A stretch of 6,890 nt of DNA from Dehalococcoidales bacterium (GCA_030640485.1 DAOWJG010000098.1:1-6890), one strand, 5' to 3'; positions 1 through 6,788 are shown, counted from the stretch's first letter. Numbers and translations are program-made. The notes: a model not told the origin generated them from the sequence alone.

Positions 1-1
1 A

Positions 2-262
2 CCATATACCGATGATGAACTCCTGAGAGCCGGTGAGCGAATATGGAATCTGGAAAGGCTCTGGAATCTGAAGGCGGGGTTTACGAAGCAGGATGACACG
101 CTACCGCCGAGAATATTTAATGAGCCAATATCATCCGGACCCTCCAAGGGTGAGGTGTTTGAGCTTGACCGGATGCTCCCTGAGTACTACCAGCTGAGGG
201 GTTGGGATGAAGAAGGCAGACCAACCAAGGAGAAGCTGGAGGGACTTGGTTTAAAGATGTAG
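2..262 (+). CDS. Aldehyde:ferredoxin oxidoreductase family protein, C-terminal fragment
   Basis: This is the last 86 codons of a gene that begins left of the window; the frame opens at base 2 and ends at TAG 260-262. The translation contains [18 protein letters not shown], then [15 protein letters not shown], and ends with [21 protein letters not shown] followed by a short charged tail. This order (a helix with ER-WNLER, the DDTLP-R turn, then LD-ML-EYY-LRGWDE-G-PT) is the usual C-terminal end of the tungsten/molybdopterin aldehyde:ferredoxin oxidoreductase family. Those cytoplasmic enzymes oxidise aldehydes to carboxylic acids and pass electrons to ferredoxin. The cofactor-binding and iron-sulfur residues lie outside the window, so the exact family member and substrate cannot be told. 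It is 240 bases upstream of hisC on the same strand, with hairpins and a candidate promoter between, and is probably a separate transcription unit. Confidence 0.85.
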   Translation, partial: PYTDDELLRAGERIWNLERLWNLKAGFTKQDDTLPPRIFNEPISSGPSKGEVFELDRMLPEYYQLRGWDEEGRPTKEKLEGLGLKM

Positions 263-291
263 CCTTACCAAAGAAAGTCGAGGCTTACTTC

Positions 292-326
292 GCCGGAGAC
301 TAGAAGGTTAAAGTAATGTCTCCTGC
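292..326 (+). other. Short hairpin downstream of the oxidoreductase gene
   Basis: GGAGAC (295-300) pairs with GTCTCC (318-323). After one mismatch, GC 292-293 pairs with GC 325-326, giving an 8-pair stem around a 17-base loop. It starts about 30 bases after the upstream stop codon and sits directly against the larger hairpin at 329-392. There is no T-run after it, so it does not look like an intrinsic terminator on its own. It may be part of a folded 3' untranslated region or leader, or a chance repeat; the stem is short. Confidence 0.35.
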
Positions 327-328
327 TT

Positions 329-392
329 AAGGGGGGAGTTGCTAAGAGCAAGGTAAAGTCTGGGACAAGGCCAACTTAGAGACTCCCCCTTT
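329..392 (+). terminator. Long G/C-rich hairpin, possible terminator or structured leader
   Basis: An 11-pair outer stem (329-339 with 382-392, the run of G against the run of C, one G-T pair) is followed by a small internal mismatch and a 5-pair inner stem, CTAAG 342-346 with CTTAG 375-379. The loop is 28 bases. The 3' arm ends in CCCCCTTT, followed by CCTGT, so the T-run is short and interrupted. It lies 67 bases after the oxidoreductase stop and 110 bases before hisC. The simplest reading is a weak Rho-independent terminator for the upstream gene. A structured RNA or a mobile palindromic repeat is also possible. I see no T-box consensus or other riboswitch motif I recognise. Confidence 0.4.
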
Positions 393-453
393 CCTGTAAT
401 CCACACTTGTAAACGGCCTACCGGATTGACCTATGGGATAATCAGGTAATTCG

Positions 454-462
454 TGCTAAAAT
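454..462 (+). promoter_or_regulatory. Candidate extended -10 promoter for hisCB
   Basis: TGCTAAAAT matches the extended -10 pattern TGnTATAAT with one mismatch in the hexamer. It would start transcription near 469, leaving a leader of about 34 bases before the hisC start. There is no good -35 box at the usual distance. A TTGACC at 426-431 is 25 bases upstream of the hexamer, too far for a standard spacer, though extended -10 promoters can work without a -35. This is a pattern match only. Confidence 0.4.
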
Positions 463-502
463 AGTGGGACTTTAACGGTTTTAAGATAGAGGGGGTAAGA
501 GA

Positions 503-1612
503 GTGTCAGAAGGCACTGGCATTGAGGGGTTCATACGTTCGAATCTGGTTAGTTTTGATGGTTACAGTGCCCGAGAGTCTCCGGAGACACTGGAAACGAA
601 GCTTGAAGTCCCGGTAGAAAATGTTATTAAACTGGATGCCAACGAGAATCCGTATGGTTGTTCGCCGAGGGTAAACCGGGCGCTGGCTACCTGTCCCGAC
701 CTGAATATCTATCCTGACGCCGGACAAACTGAGCTGAGGGAACTGCTAGCGGGGTATACTGGTATTGGTGCCGAGCATATCGTAGCCGGTAGCGGTAGTG
801 GTGACCTGATAGACCTTATTTTGCGTTTGCTTGTTGAACCGGGGGACGAGGTAATTGCTTGCGTTCCGGCCTTTACCATGTTTCGTTTCAGTACCAGAAT
901 GTATGGCGGTAGGCTGATTGAGGTATCCAGGGATAAAGATTTTGCCGTTAGTGTTAGCGCGGTAAAGGCGGCGACAAGCAAAAGAACGAAGATAATACTG
1001 GTGGATAACCCCAATAATCCTACCGGAAACCTGACCTGCCAGAGTGACATCCTGGAGATAGTTGATAGCGGGCTACCGGTACTGGTGGATGAGGCTTATG
1101 TTGAATTTGCCGGGGAGACGGTGGTGCCATTAGTCAGTCAGTATAAAAACCTGATAGTGCTGCGGACATTCAGTAAATGGGCGGGGCTGGCTGGTCTAAG
1201 GGTTGGTTATGGCATTTTCCCACCTGAAATCGCTAATTACCTGATGAAGATTAAGCTCCCGTATAGTGTGAATATGGCAGCTATAGTGGCCGTTCGAGAA
1301 TCACTAAAGGATATTGATTACTTAATGGATAATGTCATGGCTATCATCGCCGAGAGGGACAGGCTTTTTAGAGAATTAAAAAAAATAAAATTCTTAACTC
1401 CGTTTCCTTCGCGGGCTAATTTTATTCTTTGTTCGGTTCGGGACGGGTTGGCCAGCGAGTTTCATCAGAAACTGCAAAGAAAGGGAATACTGGTTCGTTA
1501 CTTTGACACACCCAGGTTGCGAAATTCTATTCGTATTAGTGTGGGTAAACCGGAGCATACCGATGCCTTGATTAAGGCACTCCGGGAAACAGAGGAGGAG
1601 ATAAATGGCTAA
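503..1612 (+). CDS. hisC: Histidinol-phosphate aminotransferase
   Basis: This PLP enzyme converts imidazole-acetol phosphate and glutamate to histidinol phosphate and 2-oxoglutarate in the cytoplasm. The 369 residues fit the family's usual 350-370. Visible motifs are LDANENPYG (44-52), the NPNNPTGN loop (169-176), DEAYVEF (196-202) and [17 protein letters not shown] (221-237), in which K225 should form the Schiff base with PLP and the later arginine binds phosphate. The start is a GTG at 503, preceded by a purine-rich AGAGGGGG (488-495) at 7 bases spacing; the protein reaches the conserved ANENP region at a normal distance from it. It overlaps hisB by 8 bases, so the two are translationally linked. 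The related class I/II aminotransferase fold also includes CobD-like proteins, but the adjacent hisB and the [17 protein letters not shown] motifs make HisC the best call. Confidence 0.95.
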   Translation: MSEGTGIEGFIRSNLVSFDGYSARESPETLETKLEVPVENVIKLDANENPYGCSPRVNRALATCPDLNIYPDAGQTELRELLAGYTGIGAEHIVAGSGSGDLIDLILRLLVEPGDEVIACVPAFTMFRFSTRMYGGRLIEVSRDKDFAVSVSAVKAATSKRTKIILVDNPNNPTGNLTCQSDILEIVDSGLPVLVDEAYVEFAGETVVPLVSQYKNLIVLRTFSKWAGLAGLRVGYGIFPPEIANYLMKIKLPYSVNMAAIVAVRESLKDIDYLMDNVMAIIAERDRLFRELKKIKFLTPFPSRANFILCSVRDGLASEFHQKLQRKGILVRYFDTPRLRNSIRISVGKPEHTDALIKALRETEEEING

Positions 1613-2195
1613 TAGAGAATCCATCGTCAAGCGGGAGACCAAAGAAACCAACATTAACCTGGAGCTTAACATTGATGGTCGTGGCCGGTGGGAGATGAAT
1701 ACCGGAATCAGGATGTTTGACCACCTGCTCTCACAGCTGGCTCAGCACGGACTATTTGACATAAAGATTTCAGCCACCGGTGTTGATCAGCACCACCTGG
1801 TGGAGGATGTTGCCATTTGTTTGGGTAAAGCCCTTGGTGAAGCTCTGGGAGAGAAGCGGGGCATTATCAGAATGGCTGATGCGGCGGTGCCCATGGATGA
1901 TGCCTTAGCCATGGTGGTGGTGGACTTAAGTGGCCGGGGATACCATGTACTGGACCTGCCTTTTAGTGATAACGATATGGCTGGTTTTCCTACTGACCTT
2001 ATTCGCCACTTCCTGGAGACTTTTGCTATCGAGGCTAGGCTTAACCTGCATGCCAAAATTGCTTACGGTACCAATGACCATCACAAGGCGGAAGCCCTGT
2101 TCAAAGCCCTGGGCAGAGCCTTGGACGCTGCTACCAGGATTGACGAGCGGATTAGCGGTGAACTCCCCACCACCAAGGAGTTTTTAGAGGGGTAG
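1605..2195 (+). CDS. hisB: Imidazoleglycerol-phosphate dehydratase, monofunctional
   Basis: It dehydrates imidazole glycerol phosphate to imidazole-acetol phosphate, the substrate of HisC encoded just upstream. The 196 residues match the single-function form; the histidinol-phosphatase domain fused to it in E. coli is absent. Seen in order are RETKETNI (10-17), [17 protein letters not shown] (33-49), the metal-binding HHLVED (63-68), [11 protein letters not shown] (131-141) and the second metal site DHHKAEA (158-164). The tail [10 protein letters not shown] resembles the usual LPSTKG end. The histidines and acidic residues expected to hold the two manganese ions are present. The ATG at 1605 lies inside the end of hisC and has a strong AGGAGG (1593-1598) 6 bases upstream. 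A separate histidinol-phosphate phosphatase must be encoded elsewhere if the pathway is complete. The gene ends 20 bases from the convergent purC. Confidence 0.97.
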   Translation: MANRESIVKRETKETNINLELNIDGRGRWEMNTGIRMFDHLLSQLAQHGLFDIKISATGVDQHHLVEDVAICLGKALGEALGEKRGIIRMADAAVPMDDALAMVVVDLSGRGYHVLDLPFSDNDMAGFPTDLIRHFLETFAIEARLNLHAKIAYGTNDHHKAEALFKALGRALDAATRIDERISGELPTTKEFLEG

Positions 2196-2215
2196 GTGCC
2201 GTTTACTGTGATAAA

Positions 2216-3133
2216 CTATCCCAGCTTCCTGCCCGTCAGTCTCTCGTAAGCCTCTCGGTATCTCCTGGTGGTAGCCTCAATCACCTCTGGGGGTAGCATG
2301 GGGGCAGGCGGTTCTTTATCCCATCCTGAGGAGACAAGCCAGTCCCGAACCGGCTGCTTATCATAGCTCGGTTGTGGCTGACCGACTTTATAGGGCTTGG
2401 CATCCCAGAAGCGGCTTGAGTCCGGGGTCAGTAGCTCATCAATGAGAATGAGCCTATCGCCATCCAGCCCAAATTCCATCTTGGTATCAGCGACAATAAT
2501 GTCGCTGGCTTGAGCATACTCCCGGGCGTAGTGGTAAATAGCTAGGCTCTTCTCCTTTAATTCCTCAGCTAGGGTTTCACCCACCATCTCTTTCATCTCA
2601 TCCAGGCTGAGCGGCTGGTCATGCCCGCTCTCCTCCTTGGTGGTCGGGGTGAATAGCGGTTGTGGTAGTTCCTGACTTTCCATGAAGCCTTTGGGTAGAG
2701 ATTCTCCATTGATGGTGCCCTGCTGCTGGTATTCCGCCCAGGCTGACCCGGAGAGGTAGCCACGTACCACGCATTCAATCGGGAGGCGCGTTACCTTTTT
2801 AACAATCATAGACCGTCCCGTAAGGTAGGCAGGGTAGGGAAATCGGCTTGCCGTGGGGAGGTAGTTATCAATAGAGCGAGTATCATCAACGGCTTTTATT
2901 AGGTGGTTAGGGACAAATTTCTCCGTCTTTTTAAACCAGAAAGCCGAGAGCTGGTTAAGCACCAAACCCTTGTCAGGAATGCCGCAGGGCAATACTGAGT
3001 CAAAGGCTGAGATTCGGTCAGTGGCGATGATAAGTAGTAGATTACCCAATTCATAGGTATCCCGCACCTTACCGCGGAAAAATAGGGGCAGGGGGAGGTC
3101 GGCATTTATCAGAACTTGTGGGCTAGTATTCAT
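2216..3133 (-). CDS. purC: Phosphoribosylaminoimidazole-succinocarboxamide (SAICAR) synthase, long form
   Basis: It joins CAIR and aspartate with ATP to make SAICAR (step 7 of purine synthesis), the substrate of PurB encoded immediately upstream. Motifs seen are FFRGKVRDTYELG (18-30), the nucleotide-binding start of the family, DRISAFD (39-45), LPIECVVRGYLSGSAW (117-132), TPTTKEESGHD (162-172), the family signature VADTKMEFG (214-222) and IDELLTPDSSRFWD (231-244). At 305 residues it is of the long type like yeast Ade1 (about 306), not the compact type of about 240 residues found in E. coli and Bacillus. The ATG at 3133 overlaps the purB stop as ATGA. Only a weak purine stretch (CCGAGAA) precedes it, so translation probably depends on coupling to purB. 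It is the last gene of the leftward cluster; no clear terminator hairpin lies in the 20 bases before hisB ends. Confidence 0.97.
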   Translation of the reverse strand: MNTSPQVLINADLPLPLFFRGKVRDTYELGNLLLIIATDRISAFDSVLPCGIPDKGLVLNQLSAFWFKKTEKFVPNHLIKAVDDTRSIDNYLPTASRFPYPAYLTGRSMIVKKVTRLPIECVVRGYLSGSAWAEYQQQGTINGESLPKGFMESQELPQPLFTPTTKEESGHDQPLSLDEMKEMVGETLAEELKEKSLAIYHYAREYAQASDIIVADTKMEFGLDGDRLILIDELLTPDSSRFWDAKPYKVGQPQPSYDKQPVRDWLVSSGWDKEPPAPMLPPEVIEATTRRYREAYERLTGRKLG

Positions 3134-4485
3134 ATTGTTCTCGGAGCCAGGTCAGTGGGTGCTGTGGTGCTGGCTTTCCCTTTCCATTGCGTTTCGGTTA
3201 ATCCTACCCGCTTGAAGATGTCATCAATGTAGCGCAGGTAGTACTGCTCGTTAAAAAGTAGCTCAAGCTCGTCTGGTGGCAAAACGGCAGTAACCTCGGC
3301 ATCAGCCTTGAGCAGGGTAAAGAAGTTCTTGTTCCTCTCCCAGGCCTTCATGGCATTTCGCTGTACCAGCTCATAGGCCTTCTGTCGCGATAGCCCCTTA
3401 TCAATCAGGGCGAGCATTATTCGCTGGGAAAAAATCAGGCCTTTGGTAAGGTCCAGGTTTTGTTTCATCTTTTTGGGATAGACCTCTAAACCCGTCATTA
3501 CCGAGATAAAAAGATGAAGGCAGTAGTCTAAGGCAAGGCAGGAGCCAGGCAGGATTATCCGTTCGGTAGAGGAGTGGCTGATATCTCGCTCGTGCCAGAG
3601 AGCAATATTTTCCAGTGAGGTTAGGGCGTAGCCCCTTACTAATCGGGCTAAGCCGCAGATTCGTTCGCAAAGCTCGGGATTGCGTTTGTGGGGCATTGCC
3701 GAGGAGCCAGTCTGGCTGGCGCCGAAGGGTTCGGCTACCTCTCGAACCTCGGTTCGCTGCAAGGCCCTAATCTCGGTGGCAAACTTCTCTAGGGAGCCAA
3801 AGGCTATGGCTAGGGTGGTGGTAAATTGAGCATGACGGTCACGCTGCAGAATCTGACTTGATACCGGAGCTGGGGCAAGCCCTAATTTGGCACAGGCCTT
3901 CTCTTCAACCTCAGGGAGTAGTGTCGCATAAGTGCCGACGGCTCCGGAAATCTTACCGACGGCAATGGCCTTTTTAGCGGCGTTAAGCCTTTGCCGATGG
4001 CGTTTCATCTCCTCAACCCATAGCGCCAGTTTTAGACCAAAGGACATTGGTTCGGCGTGGACGCCGTGGGTACGACCAATCATAATCGTATATTTATGCT
4101 CTATTGCCTTTTGTGCCAGCACTGAGATGAGGTCTTTTATATCTTGATTAAGGATTTCAATTGCCTCAACCAGCTGAAGGCTGAGGGCAGTATCTATTAC
4201 ATCGGAGGAGGTAAGACCGAGGTGAATAAAGCGCGATTCATTACCCAGGCTTTCCGCTACCGAACCAAGGAAGGCAGTCATATCGTGGTGAGTTTCTTTT
4301 AGAAGCTCCTCCATACGCTTGTAGTTACAGCGAGCCAGTTTTATCTTGGGTACCACTTCTCTGGGAATGACGCCCAGTTCTGCCCAGGCATCACAGACGG
4401 CAATCTCTACCTCGAGCCACTTATTAAACTTATTCTCGTCTGACCAGACCCTTTTCATCGGGGGGCGAGAGTATCGCTCAATCAT
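3130..4485 (-). CDS. purB: Adenylosuccinate lyase
   Basis: This member of the fumarase/aspartase superfamily removes fumarate from SAICAR to give AICAR, and from adenylosuccinate to give AMP. The 451 residues are near the B. subtilis-type length. Visible are THHDM (65-69), HLGLTSSDVIDTALS (88-102), GRTHGVHAEP (137-146) with the expected catalytic histidine H140, and the signature loop GSSAMPHKRNP (260-270), whose serine serves as the general base in characterised lyases. The KRNP ending and THHD motif match adenylosuccinate lyase rather than argininosuccinate lyase or fumarase. The ATG at 4485 overlaps the purE stop as ATGA, and an AAGGAG lies 7 bases upstream. The last 20 or so residues are rich in T, A and P and look like a flexible tail. 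The family acts as a homotetramer with active sites built from three subunits. Confidence 0.97.
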   Translation of the reverse strand: MIERYSRPPMKRVWSDENKFNKWLEVEIAVCDAWAELGVIPREVVPKIKLARCNYKRMEELLKETHHDMTAFLGSVAESLGNESRFIHLGLTSSDVIDTALSLQLVEAIEILNQDIKDLISVLAQKAIEHKYTIMIGRTHGVHAEPMSFGLKLALWVEEMKRHRQRLNAAKKAIAVGKISGAVGTYATLLPEVEEKACAKLGLAPAPVSSQILQRDRHAQFTTTLAIAFGSLEKFATEIRALQRTEVREVAEPFGASQTGSSAMPHKRNPELCERICGLARLVRGYALTSLENIALWHERDISHSSTERIILPGSCLALDYCLHLFISVMTGLEVYPKKMKQNLDLTKGLIFSQRIMLALIDKGLSRQKAYELVQRNAMKAWERNKNFFTLLKADAEVTAVLPPDELELLFNEQYYLRYIDDIFKRVGLTETQWKGKASTTAPTDLAPRTI

Positions 4486-4946
4486 TTGTTATCTCCTTGT
4501 AGGTCGCTTCTATATTTTTCGTAGGCTTTTCGTATCTCGTCATGCTGTAAGCCTAGAATTTCCGCCGTCAGATAAGCGGCGTTCTTGGCCCCAGCAGTGC
4601 CAACAGCCATACAGGCTACCGGTACCCCGGCCGGCATCTGGACTATGGAGTAGAGGGCATCAACCCCCTGTAGTTCACTGGTAGCCAGTGGCACGCCAAT
4701 GACGGGTAGGGTGGTCCAGCTAGCCAGAACCCCGGGAAGATGGGCGGCACCCCCGGCAGCGGCGATGATGACCTCAATCCACCGCCCTCGAGCCGCCAGG
4801 GCAAATTGCCGCACCTTTTCCGGATTTCGGTGGGCTGAGAGTATGGATACCTCATACTCAATACCAAGTCTGGTTAATACCTCCAGGGCTGGTCGCATGG
4901 CTTCAGTGTCTGATTTACTACCCATAATTACAGCTACTAACGGCAT
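4482..4946 (-). CDS. purE: 5-(carboxyamino)imidazole ribonucleotide mutase / AIR carboxylase
   Basis: PurE forms 4-carboxy-AIR (CAIR), which PurC uses next. At 154 residues it has the usual size of the single-domain enzyme. Motifs seen are IMGSKSDTEAM (7-17), SAHRNP (37-42) with the expected catalytic histidine H39, and AAGGAAHLPG (63-72). The arginine after the catalytic histidine and the overall pattern look like class I PurE, which takes N5-CAIR made by PurK. No purK is present in the window, so the alternative class II activity (direct carboxylation of AIR) cannot be excluded by eye. The ATG at 4946 has GAGGTAG just upstream, about 5 bases away. The stop codon overlaps the purB start. Upstream is a 218-base gap containing two perfect palindromes. 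Confidence 0.96.
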   Translation of the reverse strand: MPLVAVIMGSKSDTEAMRPALEVLTRLGIEYEVSILSAHRNPEKVRQFALAARGRWIEVIIAAAGGAAHLPGVLASWTTLPVIGVPLATSELQGVDALYSIVQMPAGVPVACMAVGTAGAKNAAYLTAEILGLQHDEIRKAYEKYRSDLQGDNK

Positions 4947-5010
4947 TTTATCTACCTCACTTCCTAGCTCTTTTTCTCTTTGTGGTATATTTTCAACCTC
5001 ACCCCCTGTG

Positions 5011-5038
5011 TCCCCCTCTCCTTCAAAGGAGAGGGGGA
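5011..5038. repeat. Perfect palindrome A (13-base arms) upstream of purE
   Basis: The arm TCCCCCTCTCCTT (5011-5023) is followed by CA and then its exact reverse complement (5026-5038). It would form a strong hairpin in RNA from either strand. On the transcribed (minus) strand it is followed by CACAGGGGG and not by a T-run, so it is not a standard intrinsic terminator. The flank TCACCCCCTGTG and the position in a gap inside an operon suggest a dispersed intergenic palindromic (REP-like) element. That is inference: no second copy is present in this window. Confidence 0.75.
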
Positions 5039-5040
5039 AT

Positions 5041-5075
5041 GATTTATTAGAGGGACTCCGTCCCTCTAATAAATC
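5041..5075. repeat. Perfect palindrome B (16-base arms) upstream of purE
   Basis: The arm GATTTATTAGAGGGAC (5041-5056) is separated by TCC from its exact reverse complement (5060-5075). Only two bases lie between it and palindrome A, so the pair forms one unit of about 65 bases (5011-5075). A short additional palindrome, CTAAT-GT-ATTAG, follows at 5077-5088. No T-run follows on either strand. No reading frame uses the element sensibly. The likely role is an intergenic repeat, or an RNA stem that protects or attenuates the purE-purB-purC part of the message. Confidence 0.8.
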
Positions 5076-5164
5076 CCTAATGTATTAGTCCCTACCTTTT
5101 GACTGCCAGCCAAAAACTCTCTTAAAAGCTAGAACAACTTATTGGTGGCCTTGTCTCCTTTTTC

Positions 5165-5455
5165 CTAGATTCCTAGAACATCTAGAATAAGCGACCTTAT
5201 TAGTACCACAATAACTAGCCAAATGCCAGCACTAATGACAACTGCTAACGCAAATGACACTCTAGGTCTGAAGAAACGGAATGACGCTTGGCTTATAACT
5301 ACAGCAGTGCCTATAAAAAACCCAATATTGGTAGCCAATATTCCCCACCCACTTACAACGAATCTAAGCAAGAGTGACCAGACAACTACTAGAACTAAGG
5401 CAAAAGCTAAGAGACCCCAAAATATCCGCCTTTCCATCGCCTTTGCGAAGTTCAC
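5165..5455 (-). CDS. Small predicted membrane protein, three transmembrane helices, function unknown
   Basis: I do not recognise this 96-residue protein. It begins with a short basic stretch (MNFAKAMERR), then has three hydrophobic segments at about residues 11-33, 36-57 and 67-89. The loop between the second and third contains FRFFRPR, a positive cluster that by the positive-inside rule would be cytoplasmic; the basic N-terminus would then be outside, or one of the helices is re-entrant, so the topology is uncertain. There is no signal-peptide cleavage site, cysteine pair or recognisable catalytic motif. The GTG start at 5455 is supported by a near-perfect AAGGAGG (5461-5467) 5 bases upstream; an internal ATG at codon 7 lacks this. 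It lies 52 bases after the purD stop, on the same strand, and so is probably co-transcribed with purD. The codon pattern and the strong ribosome site argue for a real gene. It could be a small transporter subunit or an unrelated passenger; the sequence does not decide. Confidence 0.7.
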   Translation of the reverse strand: MNFAKAMERRIFWGLLAFALVLVVVWSLLLRFVVSGWGILATNIGFFIGTAVVISQASFRFFRPRVSFALAVVISAGIWLVIVVLIRSLILDVLGI

Positions 5456-5507
5456 TTTGGCCTCCTTATCACCTCAAGTGTAAATATGACTGATCAGCGC
5501 TACTCCT

Positions 5508-6776
5508 CTATTTCTCCCTCACCATTCCAATATCCTTACGGTAATGACAACCCTTGAAGCGAATCCGTGTAATGTTATTATAGACCTTCTCCCTAGCCTC
5601 GGTAATGGTCTTACCGGTGGCAACCACCGTAAGCACCCGTCCCCCGTTAGTTAATACCTGTCCTGCCTCTGAGCCGACCTTAGTGCCGGCATGAAATACC
5701 AGAATATCTTTATCCAGCGTGTCCAGCCCGGTGATGGGGAAGCCGGTCTTATAGCTACCGGGATAGCCGCCGGATGCCATTACCACCCCAGCACAGGCAG
5801 TCTCGCTCCATTCTACATCTATCTGGCCAAGGTTACCATCTATCACCGCCAGCATAATATCCACCAGGTCGGTCCTAAGTAGCGGTAGCGTAACCTGTGT
5901 TTCCGGGTCACCAAACCGGGCATTAAATTCTAGCACTTTTGGCCCGTCTTGGGTAACCATTAACCCCCCGTAGAGAATACCCTGGTAGGGTCTTCCCTCT
6001 TTGGCCATCGCCTTCACGGTGGTCTTAAGGATGGTCTCGGTTACTTCTTGGTAGAGGGCTGAGCTGGTAAAGTGGGGTGGGCTGTAGCTACCCATACCAC
6101 CGGTATTGGGGCCGTGGTCGCCATCAAATACCGGTTTATAATCACAGGCGGAGACCATCGGGATAACGGTTTTACCATCGGTAAAGGCAAACGAGCTCAT
6201 CTCTCTGCCCGATAGGCGCTCCTCAATAATTACCCTATCCCCAGAGGCACCAAAGGCTCTGGCTTCCATAATATTGTAAAGGGCATCCAGGGCTTGTGGG
6301 ATGGAACCAGCTACGGTTACCCCCTTACCCGCCGCCAACCCATCGGCCTTGACCACTATGGGCGGTGTCTGCTTTTGGATATACTCTTTTGCCTTGCTGT
6401 ATTCAGAAAAGGTGACACTCCGGGCGCAGGGGATGCCATATTTTTGCATTAGTTCCTTGGTGAATACCTTACTTGATTCTATCTCAGCAGCCAGCTTCGT
6501 GGGGCCGAAGATGGGTATGCCGATGCCGTGGAAGTGATCAACAATACCTCTGGCCAGGGGCGCTTCCGGCCCGACAACAACAAGGTCGATACCCTTTTCC
6601 TGGGCTATTTTAGCCAGCGACTCTATATCACTAGGTTTAATATCTAGGTTACGGGCGATTTGCGCCGTGCCGGCCTTACCCGGAGCGGCATAGATCTCAT
6701 TAACCTTTGGGCTTTGGGCTAGTTTCCAGACCAGGGTATGTTCCCTAGCCCCACCACCAACCACCAGTATCTTCAG
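5508..6776 (-). CDS. purD: Phosphoribosylamine--glycine ligase (GAR synthetase)
   Basis: This ATP-grasp enzyme joins phosphoribosylamine and glycine with ATP to give glycinamide ribonucleotide, step 2 of purine synthesis. Numbering from the proposed start, it shows ILVVGGGAREH (3-13), GPEAPL (69-74), the ATP-grasp loop VVKADGLAAGKGV (141-153), EERLSGREMS (185-194), GDHGPNTGGMGSYSP (219-233) and the signature RFGDPETQ (287-294). The 422 residues match the family's 420-430. The start deserves care. The first ATG/GTG/TTG in frame is a GTG at 6764, which would cut the conserved MKILVVGGG N-terminus to MVGGG and leave the ribosome site 18 bases away. A CTG at 6776-6774 gives the complete N-terminus, lies 6 bases after AAGGAG, and is preceded in frame by a TAA stop. 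I therefore place the start at CTG. It is a monofunctional protein, not fused to PurM or PurN. Confidence 0.96.
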   Translation of the reverse strand: MKILVVGGGAREHTLVWKLAQSPKVNEIYAAPGKAGTAQIARNLDIKPSDIESLAKIAQEKGIDLVVVGPEAPLARGIVDHFHGIGIPIFGPTKLAAEIESSKVFTKELMQKYGIPCARSVTFSEYSKAKEYIQKQTPPIVVKADGLAAGKGVTVAGSIPQALDALYNIMEARAFGASGDRVIIEERLSGREMSSFAFTDGKTVIPMVSACDYKPVFDGDHGPNTGGMGSYSPPHFTSSALYQEVTETILKTTVKAMAKEGRPYQGILYGGLMVTQDGPKVLEFNARFGDPETQVTLPLLRTDLVDIMLAVIDGNLGQIDVEWSETACAGVVMASGGYPGSYKTGFPITGLDTLDKDILVFHAGTKVGSEAGQVLTNGGRVLTVVATGKTITEAREKVYNNITRIRFKGCHYRKDIGMVREK

Positions 6777-6782
6777 CGTTTA

Positions 6783-6788
6783 CTCCTT
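6783..6788 (-). promoter_or_regulatory. Ribosome binding site that decides the purD start
   Basis: On the minus strand AAGGAG is followed by TAAACG and then CTG. The 6-base spacing is close to ideal for the CTG. The TAA inside the spacer is in the purD frame, so no start further upstream is possible. The next GTG lies 18 bases from this site, too far for normal initiation. Confidence 0.7.

Noticed and set aside
426..431. TTGACC as a -35 box for hisC
   Set aside because: It is 25 bases from the good -10 at 457-462, and the hexamers 15-17 bases downstream of it (TAATTC, AATTCG, ATTCGT) are poor or marginal.
263..502. A T-box, other amino-acid riboswitch or histidine-rich leader peptide before hisC
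   Set aside because: There is no T-box consensus (AGGGTGGNACCGCG type) and no short frame with a run of histidine codons. Only the hairpins already listed are seen.
709..1050. A minus-strand open frame of 113 codons opposite hisC
   Set aside because: It is a mirror of the hisC coding frame, with serine- and leucine-rich composition typical of antisense shadows and no known motif.
4968..4996. A promoter before purE, based on TTGAAA on the minus strand (4996-4991)
   Set aside because: The hexamer 17 bases downstream is AAAGAG, a poor -10. The evidence is too weak to list.
4699..5088. A plus-strand open frame of 129 codons running through purE and both palindromes
   Set aside because: Most of it is antisense to purE, which has full family motifs. 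The remainder translates the palindromes, and no ribosome site precedes it.
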